The translations under genes and the position numbers were made by a program. The notes below the pieces were generated by a model, which did not search any database, was not told where the DNA came from, and saw only the letters and a list, made by a program, of their open reading frames with translations. Positions 23,749-32,932 of a stretch of 64,000 nucleotides of DNA are shown here, piece by piece (position 1 is the stretch's first letter; each line of letters opens with the position of its first letter). The DNA comes from Proteiniclasticum ruminis DSM 24773 (GTDB lineage Bacteria; Bacillota; Clostridia; Clostridiales; Clostridiaceae). The stretch spans positions 285,357-349,356 of the forward strand of contig NZ_KL370832.1 in the NCBI RefSeq assembly GCF_000701905.1, given 5' to 3'.

Positions 23749-25545
23749 ATGAAAGCGTTTTGGGAGAGCCTCAAAGATCTGAAAAGAAGTCACAAACTAT
23801 ATGTATACTCCGGTCTATTGTATTTTATGGTTTCCGGACTTCTTCTTGTGCCGTTTTTTTCCTATCTTCTGAACAGGTTTCTTTTGTCTGCAGAAGGTGG
23901 CGTACTCCTCAATCTGGATGTGTTTCAGATTCTTCTAACTACCAGAGGGCTTCTGCTTGTAGCGTTGCTGTTTGTCGTCGTCATTCTGAATCTCCTGGTG
24001 ATTTTTGGGACCCAGCTGATTCTGTCTCATCAGAAGATTAAAGAGATTGAAGTCACTGTGACGGAAGCGGTGCTAACCTCGATAAAGGCCCTGCCAAGGC
24101 TTCTTTCCTTTGGCTTTTTGTATCTCTTTGCATTTCTTCTTCTTCTCCTGCCGCTTCTTGAGCTGCAGCTCAGTCCGTTTCTTCAGCGTTTTTTTGAAAT
24201 GCCGCCGCTGCTTCTTACAAATCTTCAGGAAGTCCGGTTCGGTTTTTTGCTGTACCTCTTTCTTCTTCTAGGGGTGTTTTATCTCCTTATCCGATGGATT
24301 TTTTCTTTCCATGAGGTGTTTTTAGTAAGGAGACCCTTACGGAAAGCTTTAAGAATCAGTGCTGAAATGACAAGGGGAAAAAAGGTGGGCCTCGTTTTCT
24401 CTGTACTGATGCTGAATGGAGTGCTGCTTGGCGGTTTCTTTCTTGTTTTGTATGGACTGAGTCAGCTTCCGGAACTGCTAAACATCGTCCTTTCCAGAAG
24501 AGTCCGGGAATATTTCATCACTCTGGCCGCATCTGCATTCTTTCTCTACTTTCTCCTTCTCTTTCCAGTGAATATGCATTACCTGACAAGGCTCTATTTC
24601 AAGGGGAAAGAAAGGGAAAATCTGGAGAAGATGCCCCCAATCAAAACCGTGAAGTGGCGCTGGCTCATGGACAAAGAGAGGAGGCTCTATGAGAAATCCC
24701 TTCGCAGAAGTTATAGCTTCATAGGATTTCTCCTTCTAGGATTCTTAGGGACCTTTTTCATCAACAGCCAGATCAATGAAGCTCTTTTGTACAGTGGCCG
24801 TTCTCTAGAAATCGCAGCCCACCGGGGCGATGCGGTGAGAGCTCCGGAAAATACCTTAAGCGCCATTGAGTCTGCACTTTTTCATGGAGCCACCATGGTG
24901 GAGATGGATGTCCAAAGAACGAAGGATGGGGTGCTGGTTCTTCATCATGACACCTCCCTGATTCGCATGGCAGGTGTTCCCGAACCGGTTTCTTTCTATA
25001 CATATGAGGAGCTGAGGGCTTTTGATGTGGGGAAAAGCTTCTCTTTAGAGTTTTCCGGAGAGAGGATACCCACTTTAAAAGAAGCGCTTCTTCTGGTGAA
25101 GGGAAGAGGAGGCGTTCTTCTGGATGTGAAAGTGGAAGAAGAGGAAGAGGAGACCGCCAAAGAGATCCTGGAGATTCTGGAGGAGCTGGAGATGAAGGAA
25201 CACACCTACATTCAGTCTTTTCAGTATGACTTTTTAAGAGCCATCCGGGCCATGGATGAAGAAATTCAGCTAGGACAGATCATGTATGCGGCCCTGGGTA
25301 GACTGGAGGGGCTTTCGGTGGACTTCTACACCGTAAGAAGCAGCATGCTGACGAAGAATTTAATCAGAAGAGCCCACGAGGCTGGTCGTGGTGTGTTTGT
25401 ATGGGTCATCGAGACAGAGGAGGATCTGAAGAATGTGCTTTCCTACGATGTGGACGGGATCATCACGAAAGACGTGGCCATGACCTCAGAAGTGCTGGGG
25501 CTCTCCACCAGTGCCATGGAAGAGGAAGAGGAAATTCTGCCGTAA
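23749..25545 (+). CDS. Membrane-anchored glycerophosphodiester phosphodiesterase
   Basis: 598 residues. Residues 1-345 form a membrane domain with about eight helices (the 'glycerophosphoryl diester phosphodiesterase membrane' domain), and residues about 352-590 a GDPD catalytic barrel: H358/R359 ('AAHRGD'), E367 ('PENT'), E385 and D387 ('VEMDVQ'), H400 ('HHD'). These match the metal and catalytic residues. It hydrolyses glycerophosphodiesters, or lipoteichoic-acid-derived glycerol phosphates in Gram-positives. ATG 23749 with GGAAAGGAAG upstream is preferred; a longer frame from 23653 starts in a run of GAAACA-type repeats. It stands alone. Confidence 0.88.
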   Translation: MKAFWESLKDLKRSHKLYVYSGLLYFMVSGLLLVPFFSYLLNRFLLSAEGGVLLNLDVFQILLTTRGLLLVALLFVVVILNLLVIFGTQLILSHQKIKEIEVTVTEAVLTSIKALPRLLSFGFLYLFAFLLLLLPLLELQLSPFLQRFFEMPPLLLTNLQEVRFGFLLYLFLLLGVFYLLIRWIFSFHEVFLVRRPLRKALRISAEMTRGKKVGLVFSVLMLNGVLLGGFFLVLYGLSQLPELLNIVLSRRVREYFITLAASAFFLYFLLLFPVNMHYLTRLYFKGKERENLEKMPPIKTVKWRWLMDKERRLYEKSLRRSYSFIGFLLLGFLGTFFINSQINEALLYSGRSLEIAAHRGDAVRAPENTLSAIESALFHGATMVEMDVQRTKDGVLVLHHDTSLIRMAGVPEPVSFYTYEELRAFDVGKSFSLEFSGERIPTLKEALLLVKGRGGVLLDVKVEEEEEETAKEILEILEELEMKEHTYIQSFQYDFLRAIRAMDEEIQLGQIMYAALGRLEGLSVDFYTVRSSMLTKNLIRRAHEAGRGVFVWVIETEEDLKNVLSYDVDGIITKDVAMTSEVLGLSTSAMEEEEEILP

Positions 25546-25655
25546 CGCTTGAGAACAGTGTTTTTGAAGACTGTTTTGGAAAACAGAAAATTCAGTACAG
25601 AAGCGTCAAAATATGCTAGAATACAAGAATCAATAAACGCTTAGGAAAGGGTCTG

Positions 25656-26363
25656 ATGAAGATGCAAGAGAAACCCCAAGGACGATTTTTGAAGACAGCG
25701 GTACTGGTCACATTTTTTGTGCTTTTTGCCTATCTTCTGAAAAATTTCAATATCTTTGATGCCGAGGGCCTCCTTACAGATCTTCATGTAATGGGAGACA
25801 CGAGGTTTGTGAAGCTGGTTTTTGTAGGCGTTGCCACGGTGCTTCTCATTTTCTTTGTTCCAGTGTCCACTGTGGCTGCCACAGCGGGGCTTTTATTTGA
25901 ACTGGATGGTATTCTTCTCATTACCATATCGGGCCTTCTCAGCGCACTAGTGTCCTATGCTCTGGCAAAGATATTCAAGAGTGATGCCACCCGATGGGTG
26001 GAGAAGCTTTATCAGAGAAAAGAACGGGAGATTCCACTGGAAGAGCTCTACGAAAAGATCAAAGACCATGGGTTCAGTTATGCGCTCTTTGTCCGGGCGC
26101 TGCCTTTTATGCCTTTTCAGGTGGGAAATCTTCTTTTTGGGGTCAGCAGTGTCACTCTTTGGGACTATATCACCACCACCCTCATCACGGTGACCATCGG
26201 TCAGGGCATCACGGTGTTTCTTGTATCCATGGCATCGGATTTCATGGCGCAGAAAGCCGGGACCGTCTTCGGTCTTCTATTGAAGGGCCTCTATTATTTG
26301 GGCATCTATTATATTATGAAAAAAAACACAAGAGCGGAGGAAAAGGAAGAACTTCCGTTGTAA
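25656..26363 (+). CDS. TVP38/TMEM64 (VTT/DedA-like) membrane protein
   Basis: 235 residues with about six membrane segments. The VTT signature appears as 'FFVPVSTVAATAGLLFELDGILLI' followed by 'GFSYALFVRALPFMPFQVGNLLFGVSSV', where the Arg-x2-Pro-x2-P and 'G-x8-F' features of the family stand out. VTT/DedA proteins act in lipid scrambling or undecaprenyl phosphate recycling (known for relatives). AGGAAAGGG lies upstream; both ATG 25656 and ATG 25662 are possible starts. It ends just before a hairpin shared with the convergent vanZ-like gene. Confidence 0.85.
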   Translation: MKMQEKPQGRFLKTAVLVTFFVLFAYLLKNFNIFDAEGLLTDLHVMGDTRFVKLVFVGVATVLLIFFVPVSTVAATAGLLFELDGILLITISGLLSALVSYALAKIFKSDATRWVEKLYQRKEREIPLEELYEKIKDHGFSYALFVRALPFMPFQVGNLLFGVSSVTLWDYITTTLITVTIGQGITVFLVSMASDFMAQKAGTVFGLLLKGLYYLGIYYIMKKNTRAEEKEELPL

Positions 26364-26380
26364 GAACCTTATATATGCGT

Positions 26381-26428
26381 AAAGCGGCAGCTTTGAGGCT
26401 AGAACACCTCATGGCTGCCGCTTTTTTC
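26381..26428. terminator. Bidirectional terminator between VTT and VanZ genes
   Basis: AAAGCGGCAG (26381-26390) pairs with CTGCCGCTTT (26415-26424), with further pairing of TGAGG/CCTCA inside, then Ts. Its right side overlaps the end of the vanZ-like coding region. Confidence 0.85.
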
Positions 26429-26884
26429 TTTTTTCTTCGCTGTTTCTGAATAGAAGGCTCGGATTCTCGATACAATAGAAAGGAAAACCAGTCCAGTGAA
26501 AGCGCCTGATGTGTCAATGAATACATCTCTTAGCTCTCCGCTTCTGCCAGGCACAAACCTCTGGTGAAGCTCATCGGTCAGGGCGTAGAGAAAACTGTAG
26601 AAAAGGCAAAGAGCATAGTCTTTCAAGGTTCTTGCCTCCAGCCAGAAGGCAAAAAGAAGACCTAAAAAGAGATAGGCTGTGAAGTGTGCGCCTTTACGCA
26701 GAAGAAAATGGAAGGTTTCCTCTGGCAGTGGGATCCGAAGGAACTGAAGGAGCGTATAGAGCACATCGGAAAGACCACCACTGAGATTTCCAGAGGCGTT
26801 TCCATCCTGAGAAGATAAATAGAATATAAAACCCATCCAGCTTAGGGCGGGTAAACTCCGATAAGAGTGCAGTTTCTGTTTCAT
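26399..26884 (-). CDS. VanZ-family membrane protein
   Basis: 161 residues, four or so helices. Recognised by the VanZ pattern: 'WMGFIFYLSSQDG' at the start and 'RKGAHFTAYLFLGLLFAFW', then 'FSFLYALTDELHQRFVPGRSGELRDVFIDTSGA', with the conserved DE-x2-Q-x-F-x-P-GR core. VanZ confers low-level teicoplanin resistance in enterococci; most family members in Clostridia have no tested role. The ATG at 26884 on the minus strand follows GAAAGGAA. It is convergent with the VTT gene, and the two share the hairpin. Confidence 0.85.
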   Translation of the reverse strand: MKQKLHSYRSLPALSWMGFIFYLSSQDGNASGNLSGGLSDVLYTLLQFLRIPLPEETFHFLLRKGAHFTAYLFLGLLFAFWLEARTLKDYALCLFYSFLYALTDELHQRFVPGRSGELRDVFIDTSGAFTGLVFLSIVSRIRAFYSETAKKKEKSGSHEVF

Positions 26885-27344
26885 ACTGAGTTCCTTTCTG
26901 TCTGTCTTTTGTATCTCTATTTTGGCATGGAGTGCATAGAACCTATTTTATCATAGAAGAACTGAGATGTGTTTGAAAAAAAGGACCAGTTTCTACTTAG
27001 ACGCTTCTGTGGAGACAGGAGTTCATCAGCCTCCCTGAGGGTTCTCCTTTAATCATAAAAAAACCGCTGTTTATGAGGGATTCAAGTACAGTTTTTTTCA
27101 CAGCAGATTCAAAGGTTGCTGATTTTTGCTTTTGTTCAAATACGAAGTATTGTATAATGAGTCCGTGAAATGTTTTGATATCTAATTCATAACACATTAT
27201 CACATTTACAAATCTTATGTGAATGAAATGTGAAATATCCATCCGAATCAGAAAGTTTCAAAAAAACACCTAAAAGATTCGGATAGATTTTATGAATCCA
27301 TAGAATGGAACCATCAAAATTCAACATATTATGACTACTGGGGT
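26885..27344. other. Intergenic region upstream of the first EAL sensor
   Basis: 460 bases, AT-rich. An 81-codon minus-strand frame (26997-27242) is present but has no ribosome binding site and unusual composition, so I do not call it. A run of poly-T and oligo-A stretches and an imperfect dyad around 27016-27048 (AGGAG...CTCCT) are visible; no riboswitch core could be matched. Confidence 0.4.
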
Positions 27345-27370
27345 TAAAATACACAGCGTACTGCCGATAG
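27345..27370 (+). promoter_or_regulatory. Sigma-D/FliA-type promoter of the first EAL sensor gene
   Basis: TAAA at 27345-27348, 15 bases, then CCGATAG at 27364-27370 (the base before is G, giving GCCGATAG). It lies 85 bases before the start of the next gene and is as good as the one before the chemoreceptor. Confidence 0.75.
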
Positions 27371-27454
27371 AGAGTAAAGTAGAGATCTTTCCATGAAAAA
27401 TGGAAAAGATCAGCGCTTTTTGAACAAAAGGTAAATGGCGCATTGGAGTTTTTA

Positions 27455-29710
27455 ATGAAGAAAAGAATGAAATCCAAGACCGTTGAATTGAAATATTTTG
27501 TGATTCCATTCCTGGTCATCACAATGGCGTTTTCTTATATTGTATACAGCGCCATGGTCAGCTGGATCAAAGACAATTATAATTACATAAAAGCAGATGC
27601 GCTTAATGTGGCTAGAGTCTATTCGCAGAATCTCCACAAGTCGGAGAAGGCGAAGACTCTTTTGTATACACTGATGGATGACCGGTTGACCTTTGCGGGG
27701 ACAGTCCTTGGTCAGAAAACAGGGAGCCTTTCCAATGACATTCTGGTAAGCTACGTAAAAGAGCTCAATGTGGATGTGATCTATGCTTTCTCACCCGATG
27801 GCGTTCTTCTTTTTGACAGCACCGGAGGAGCGCCAGGATGGCAGGCAGAGCCTGGACATCCCATCCACAGCTTCATCACCAGTGGAGATGCCTTCTCCAT
27901 CGAAGACATCCGGATGGATTCATCCAGCGGAGCCCTCTATAAGTATGCCTATGTGAAGCTGCCGGACGGCCGGTTTTACCAGGTGGGGATTCTGGCGGAA
28001 AGCATTCAGGGGTTTCTCAATGACTTTGAGATGGAAAAGCTTCTGGGAGAAATCGGGGAAGCCTACAGTGTGGACTTTGCCCATTTCATCGACAATAACA
28101 ATGTGATTCTGGAATCCACCTTGAAGGACCGGGTGGGAGACAGCATTTCTGATAAAAATGTCCTCCAGGCCATGTATCTCAATCAGGAGTACGATGTGAT
28201 CTCCGATATGGAAGGGAAAAATGCTTACCAGGTGTTTGTGCCCGTCTATGTGGAAGGAGAGAAAATCGGCACCTTAGCCGTGGGACAGAATACGGAGACC
28301 TTCCTTGCTGCGGCTTTTGGCGTCATTGGCAAAGGAGTCTGGGTTCTTTTCAGCGTCATTGTGGTCATGGGCGTTCTCATCGTCATCACCTACAACAAGA
28401 GCGCCAGTCAGCTGAAGCTCGCTTATTATGATTCCTTGACGGATCTTCCCAATGATTCTTATATGAAGGAATACCTTTCTTCCAAGATCGGCCAGAGAAA
28501 GATCAAGAACAAAGCGATTTTTCTCATCAACATGAGAAACTTCAGAACCATCAACATCGCTCTGGGGTTTGAGGTGGGAGATCTCATCATCAAAGAAATC
28601 GCAGACCGGCTGGAAAAAGCTTTGGGGAAAAAGGGCATGCTCTTCAGGTTCACCGCAGACCGTTTTGTGTTCTATGTGGAAAACTATCAGGATGCCAAAG
28701 ATTTGGAAAAAGTAAGCAAGATCATTACCTCGGTCTTTGACAGGCCCTTTGAATATCTCAAAAGAAACAAGCAGATCCGCCCGGAAATCGGAATCGTTGA
28801 AATTTCAGACAGGTACCGCAATGTGGACGATCTGATGAAAGATGCCAGCATCACCATCACGTATCTTGCCAACGGCGTCACAGACCATATGATCTTCAAT
28901 GCGGAGATGCGCACCAAAGTGGAGCGGGAAGAGGTCATTGAGCTGGAGCTCATACGCTCTTACAAGAACATCCATGACGAGATTGTCCATCTGGAGTACC
29001 AGCCCAAAATCAATGCCAGAACCAATGAAATTGTAGGATTTGAAGCACTGGCCAGAATGAACTCCAAAAAGCTTGGCTTTGTCTCGCCGTCAGAATTCAT
29101 TGACATTGCAGAGAAGAAGCAGCTGATTCTGCCTCTGGGTACCGCTATTTTGGAAAAAGCCTGCATCTTCACAAGAAAGCTTGTGAGCATGGGTTTTAAA
29201 GATATCCGCGTGGCTGTGAATGTTTCAGGCATCCAGCTGCTCATGGACGATTTCATCGACACCGTGGCGGACATCGTCCATAGAACTGGTATTGAGACAA
29301 GAAACCTGGAGCTGGAAATTACGGAAACCATCCTTCTGGAGAACTACGCCATGATCAACAATGTCCTGGAGAAGCTGAGAGCCATGGGCATCGAAGTCTC
29401 CATGGATGATTTCGGGACGGGATTTTCCTCTCTGGCCAGTATTGGTGAACTGAACATCGACATCGTGAAGATCGACAGACACTTTATTATGAAGATCGTG
29501 AAGGGTACTGAGAAAAATCTCCTTACCAATGACATCATCTCCATGGCCCACAAGCTGGGGCTTCAGGTCATTGCAGAAGGAGTGGAGACTGGGATTCAAA
29601 GGGAGTACCTGCTCCGGCATGGATGCGAAGTGATGCAAGGGTACTATTTCAGCAGACCCTTACCGGAGAATAGTGCCATCGATATGCTGCGGGCCACCGC
29701 AGCGAAGTAG
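27455..29710 (+). CDS. Membrane sensor with degenerate GGDEF and intact EAL (c-di-GMP phosphodiesterase), copy 1
   Basis: 751 residues: TM1 about 15-36; extracytoplasmic sensor about 37-285 with 'APGW-x4-PGHP' and 'RMDSSSGALYKYAYVKLPDGRF'; TM2 about 290-312; GGDEF-like domain about 325-480 with TADRF (400-404) in place of GGDEF, so no cyclase activity; EAL domain about 500-745 with EAL 530-532, 'EITET', D651-D652 in 'DDFGTGFSS' and 'AEGVET', all intact. It should break cyclic di-GMP to pGpG under control of an extracellular signal. Start ATG 27455 follows GGAG; TTG 27443 is in frame. A sigma-D-type promoter precedes it. A paralogue of genes at 35000, 37417 and 42309. Confidence 0.92.
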   Translation: MKKRMKSKTVELKYFVIPFLVITMAFSYIVYSAMVSWIKDNYNYIKADALNVARVYSQNLHKSEKAKTLLYTLMDDRLTFAGTVLGQKTGSLSNDILVSYVKELNVDVIYAFSPDGVLLFDSTGGAPGWQAEPGHPIHSFITSGDAFSIEDIRMDSSSGALYKYAYVKLPDGRFYQVGILAESIQGFLNDFEMEKLLGEIGEAYSVDFAHFIDNNNVILESTLKDRVGDSISDKNVLQAMYLNQEYDVISDMEGKNAYQVFVPVYVEGEKIGTLAVGQNTETFLAAAFGVIGKGVWVLFSVIVVMGVLIVITYNKSASQLKLAYYDSLTDLPNDSYMKEYLSSKIGQRKIKNKAIFLINMRNFRTINIALGFEVGDLIIKEIADRLEKALGKKGMLFRFTADRFVFYVENYQDAKDLEKVSKIITSVFDRPFEYLKRNKQIRPEIGIVEISDRYRNVDDLMKDASITITYLANGVTDHMIFNAEMRTKVEREEVIELELIRSYKNIHDEIVHLEYQPKINARTNEIVGFEALARMNSKKLGFVSPSEFIDIAEKKQLILPLGTAILEKACIFTRKLVSMGFKDIRVAVNVSGIQLLMDDFIDTVADIVHRTGIETRNLELEITETILLENYAMINNVLEKLRAMGIEVSMDDFGTGFSSLASIGELNIDIVKIDRHFIMKIVKGTEKNLLTNDIISMAHKLGLQVIAEGVETGIQREYLLRHGCEVMQGYYFSRPLPENSAIDMLRATAAK

Positions 29711-29763
29711 AAGACCGCTCTGTCGGACCGTAAAGGTCGATAGGACGGTCTTTTCTTTTTTTG
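29711..29763 (+). terminator. Terminator after EAL sensor copy 1
   Basis: AAGACCG (29711-29717) pairs with CGGTCTT (29746-29752), with an inner GGACC/GGTC stem, followed by T-rich sequence. Confidence 0.8.
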
Positions 29764-30134
29764 TATTTATTTTGTATTAATTTTGTGTTTTATACAAAAA
29801 CATGCGTACTGATGCAAAGGGCATTTTTAGAATACACTGAATCCATGAAGCATTTAGAAAATCCGTGATGGATTTTGAGACTCTATGGATTTTCATGTAT
29901 AATACCATTTAAGATTTTGCTGTAACAGCGAAGTGAACACCTAAAAAATAACAGAAATAAGATTGTCAATGAATTTTTTAACAATAAACCCGAAATTATA
30001 GAAACGAAAACGTATTAAATTCAAAAAAATTACGAAAAAAACTTATTACATACTTATACATTTTAAAATTCGTTGCGTTAAAGGTTTTCATGATGCTATA
30101 ATGGCGAAGTCAATAAAACCTTAGGGAGGTAACT
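29764..30134. other. AT-rich intergenic region with the abgT promoter
   Basis: About 370 bases, very AT-rich, with no coding frame. Its end carries an extended -10 (TGCTATAAT; TATAAT at 30097-30102) and a weak -35 TTGCGT at 30073-30078. Nothing else is recognised. Confidence 0.6.
30073..30102 (+). promoter_or_regulatory. Promoter of abgT
   Basis: TTGCGT (30073-30078), 18-base spacer, TATAAT (30097-30102) with TG one base ahead (extended -10). It is 33 bases before the abgT start codon. Confidence 0.7.
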
Positions 30135-31664
30135 ATGGCTAAAGAAAACAAAAAGAGCAATGGGATCTTGAATAAGATCGAGAAAATCGGAAATGCCCTG
30201 CCACATCCGGCGGTCCTTTTCGTTCTTCTGAGCGTTGCTATCGTCATCATTTCATTTATTGTTTCCAAAATCGGAACAACTGTTACGTACTTTGATGCGC
30301 GGGAAGGAAAAGACGTCACCATAATGGCTGAGAATATGCTCTCCGCTTCTGGTCTTCGTTATATCTTCAACAGTGCTACAAAGAACTTTACTGGATTTGC
30401 TCCACTGGGTACCGTACTGGTTGCGATGCTGGGTGTGGGTGTAGCGGAATGGTCTGGCCTGATCAATGCCAGCCTGAAGAAGCTGCTTCTGAATGTGAAT
30501 CCAAGACTACTCACCGCGGTCATCGTATTTGCGGGTATCATGTCCAATGTAGCTTCTGATGCTGGATATGTTGTGGTAATTCCACTGGGTGCCATCATGT
30601 TCGCAGGGGCTGGAAGACATCCGATCGCAGGTCTTGCAGCAGCATTTGCTGGTGTATCTGCCGGATTCTCCGCAAACCTTCTCATCGGAACTCTGGATCC
30701 GCTTCTTGGCGGTATCACCAATGCGGCTCTTGCCAGTGCTGGTGAAACCTACGAAGTACTGACCACAGCAAACTACTACTTCATGATCGTTTCCACCTTT
30801 GTACTGACCATTCTAGGTACTCTGGTGACCGAAAAGGTCGTAGAAAAGAACCTGGGTGTGTATGATGGAGACTATGTACCTAGCCAGGAAAAGCTTACAG
30901 AAGTAGAAAATAAGGGTCTGAAGAACGCACTGATTTCCCTTGTGATTTTCGCCGTCGTAATGCTGGTTCTCACTGTGCCACAAAACGCTATGCTGAAGTC
31001 TGTGGACGCTGCAGGAGACCTCAACATCAATGAGTTCCTGAACAATGGCCTCATCTTTATGATTCTTCTGGTATTTGCCATTCCAGGATATGTCTATGGA
31101 AAAACCGTGGGCAAGATCAAGAATTCCAATGATCTCGTAGAAGCCATGACAGATGCGATGAAATCCATGGGCGGATATCTGGTTCTTGCATTCTTTGCAG
31201 CTCAGTTCGTTGCGTACTTCGGTAAGTCCAATCTTGGACTGATCCTTTCTGTCAGTGGTGCGGAATTCCTCGAAAGCATCGGCTTCACAGGTCTTCCACT
31301 GATTCTTGGTTTCATACTGATTTCTGCTTTCATCAATCTCTTCATGGGATCTGCTTCCGCGAAGTGGGCCATCATGGCACCGATTTTCGTGCCTATGATG
31401 ATGAGACTTGGACTCAGCCCAGAGCTGACCCAGGCCGCATATAGAATCGGAGACTCTTCCACAAACATCATCTCCCCGCTCATGAGCTACTTTGCCATGA
31501 TCGTGGTATTTGCCAAGAGATATGACAAGAAGAGCGGTATTGGTACCATCATCTCCACCATGCTTCCATACTCCCTGGTATTCCTTGCTGGATGGACAGC
31601 TCTTATGATCCTCTGGTATGCATTGAATCTGCCACTGGGACCTGGAGCAGGACTATTCGTATAA
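30135..31664 (+). CDS. abgT: AbgT-family p-aminobenzoyl-glutamate transporter
   Basis: 509 residues, about eleven membrane segments. Family signs include 'GNALPHPAVLFVLLSV' at the N-terminus, 'FAPLGTVLVAMLGVGVAEWSGLI', 'SNVASDAGYVVVIPLGA' and the C-terminal 'RIGDSSTNIISPLMSYFAMI'. AbgT proteins take up p-aminobenzoyl-glutamate (or export antifolates) using ion gradients. AGGGAGGT precedes ATG 30135. A terminator lies between it and the following M20 peptidase, but the two are 88 bases apart and could act on the same substrate type: the peptidase may cleave aminobenzoyl-glutamate or peptides. Confidence 0.9.
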   Translation: MAKENKKSNGILNKIEKIGNALPHPAVLFVLLSVAIVIISFIVSKIGTTVTYFDAREGKDVTIMAENMLSASGLRYIFNSATKNFTGFAPLGTVLVAMLGVGVAEWSGLINASLKKLLLNVNPRLLTAVIVFAGIMSNVASDAGYVVVIPLGAIMFAGAGRHPIAGLAAAFAGVSAGFSANLLIGTLDPLLGGITNAALASAGETYEVLTTANYYFMIVSTFVLTILGTLVTEKVVEKNLGVYDGDYVPSQEKLTEVENKGLKNALISLVIFAVVMLVLTVPQNAMLKSVDAAGDLNINEFLNNGLIFMILLVFAIPGYVYGKTVGKIKNSNDLVEAMTDAMKSMGGYLVLAFFAAQFVAYFGKSNLGLILSVSGAEFLESIGFTGLPLILGFILISAFINLFMGSASAKWAIMAPIFVPMMMRLGLSPELTQAAYRIGDSSTNIISPLMSYFAMIVVFAKRYDKKSGIGTIISTMLPYSLVFLAGWTALMILWYALNLPLGPGAGLFV

Positions 31665-31672
31665 AACAAACC

Positions 31673-31706
31673 ATAGAGCTTATGTAACAGTAAGCTCTAT
31701 TTTTTT
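31673..31706 (+). terminator. Terminator after abgT
   Basis: ATAGAGCTTA (31673-31682) pairs perfectly with TAAGCTCTAT (31691-31700), then seven Ts. Confidence 0.9.
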
Positions 31707-31752
31707 CAACATGGATTCTGGTAAAATAAAGAAAAACACATGGAGGTAGAGA

Positions 31753-32859
31753 ATGAATAAGGAAAGACTTCTGGAAAGATTTCTGAAGTATGTGAGAATC
31801 GACAGCCCCACCAAAGAGGAAAGAGACTTTGCGCTTGTGCTCATGGAAGAGCTCACCGCTCTTGGTCTTGAGGTGACCATGGACGATGCCGGAGAAAAAA
31901 CCGGTTCAAACTCCGGAAACCTCATTGCAAAGCTTTCTGGAGACAAGGAAAGAAGAAGCATTCTGTTCAGCGCCCATATGGACACCGTGTCCCCAGGCAG
32001 AGGCATCAAGCCTGTGATCAAGGATGGAACCATCTGGAGTGACGGCACCACCATCTTAGGTGGAGATGACAAAGCGGGCATCGCTGCGGTGATGGAAGCG
32101 CTCACCGTATTGAAAGAGGAAGGCCTTCCCCACGGAGACATCGAAGTGATCTTCACGATTTTTGAAGAGGGCGGACTCTTTGGTGCGAAGAACCTGAACT
32201 ACTCAAACCTGAAGTCCAAGCTGGGCTTTGTTCTGGACAGCGGTGGAGACCCTGGAGACATCATCGTGCAAGGACCTGCACAGAATAAGATTGATGTGAC
32301 CTTTATTGGAAGAGAGGCCCACGCAGGCGTTGCGCCAGAGCAGGGCATCAGCGCAGTGATGATGGCAGCAGAAGCCATTTCCAATATGAAGCTTCTCCGC
32401 ATCGATGAAGAGACTACGGCAAACATCGGCGCCATCCTGGGAGGCGGTCCCACCAACATCGTCACCAAGGAAGTGAAGTTCTTTGCAGAGGCCAGAAGCC
32501 TCAGTGATGAGAAGCTGAAGGTTCAGAGTGATCATATGGTGGCCTGCTGCGTAGAAGCGGCCAAGAAGTTTGGTGGAGAAGTCCTCACTTCTGTGGAAAA
32601 CGCTTATGGCGCATTCTCCATCCCCGTAGACCATGAGGCGGTAAAGATGGTGGAAGAAGCCTGCAAAGAACTGTCCATAAAGACCAGAACCACCACCTCC
32701 GGTGGTGGCAGCGACACCAACATCCTGAACCAGAATGGTATTTATGCCGTAAACCTGGGCATTGGTGAAAGAAAGCCTCACACGTTGGAAGAGCATCTGC
32801 ATATTAAGGATCTGGAAGATACTGCAAGAATTGTTCTGGAATTGATGAAAAAAGCATAA
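31753..32859 (+). CDS. M20-family metallopeptidase (peptidase T-like)
   Basis: 368 residues. Zinc ligands can be placed at H75 and D77 ('AHMDTV'), D105 ('GGDDKAG'), E138-E139 ('FEEGG'), D162 ('LDSGGD') and a C-terminal His in 'KPHTLEEHLH'. The dimerisation domain 'EAHAGVAPEQGISAV' is present. Family members cut tripeptides (PepT), acylated amino acids or aminobenzoyl-glutamate. Its place after abgT makes a role in processing imported aminobenzoyl-glutamate attractive, but not shown. TGGAGGTAG precedes ATG 31753. A terminator hairpin lies between it and the convergent pseudouridine synthase. Confidence 0.88.
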   Translation: MNKERLLERFLKYVRIDSPTKEERDFALVLMEELTALGLEVTMDDAGEKTGSNSGNLIAKLSGDKERRSILFSAHMDTVSPGRGIKPVIKDGTIWSDGTTILGGDDKAGIAAVMEALTVLKEEGLPHGDIEVIFTIFEEGGLFGAKNLNYSNLKSKLGFVLDSGGDPGDIIVQGPAQNKIDVTFIGREAHAGVAPEQGISAVMMAAEAISNMKLLRIDEETTANIGAILGGGPTNIVTKEVKFFAEARSLSDEKLKVQSDHMVACCVEAAKKFGGEVLTSVENAYGAFSIPVDHEAVKMVEEACKELSIKTRTTTSGGGSDTNILNQNGIYAVNLGIGERKPHTLEEHLHIKDLEDTARIVLELMKKA

Positions 32860-32875
32860 AAATGAATGAGACCTA

Positions 32876-32916
32876 AAAAACTGCAGTCCGGAGCACTTCC
32901 AGACTGCAGTTTTTCT
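32876..32916. terminator. Terminator after M20 peptidase, shared with rluF-like gene
   Basis: AAACTGCAGTC (about 32878) pairs with GACTGCAGTTT (about 32902-32912); A-rich before, T-rich after. Confidence 0.85.
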
Positions 32917-32932
32917 TAAGGTTTTCTTTTGA

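Noticed and set aside
27000-27060. Terminator or riboswitch hairpin
   Set aside because: The AGGAG/CTCCT pairing is short and interrupted, with no U-tract.
26997-27242. 81-codon minus-strand open frame
   Set aside because: No ribosome binding site, no recognisable domain, and it lies in an AT-rich intergenic space next to a sigma-D-type promoter.
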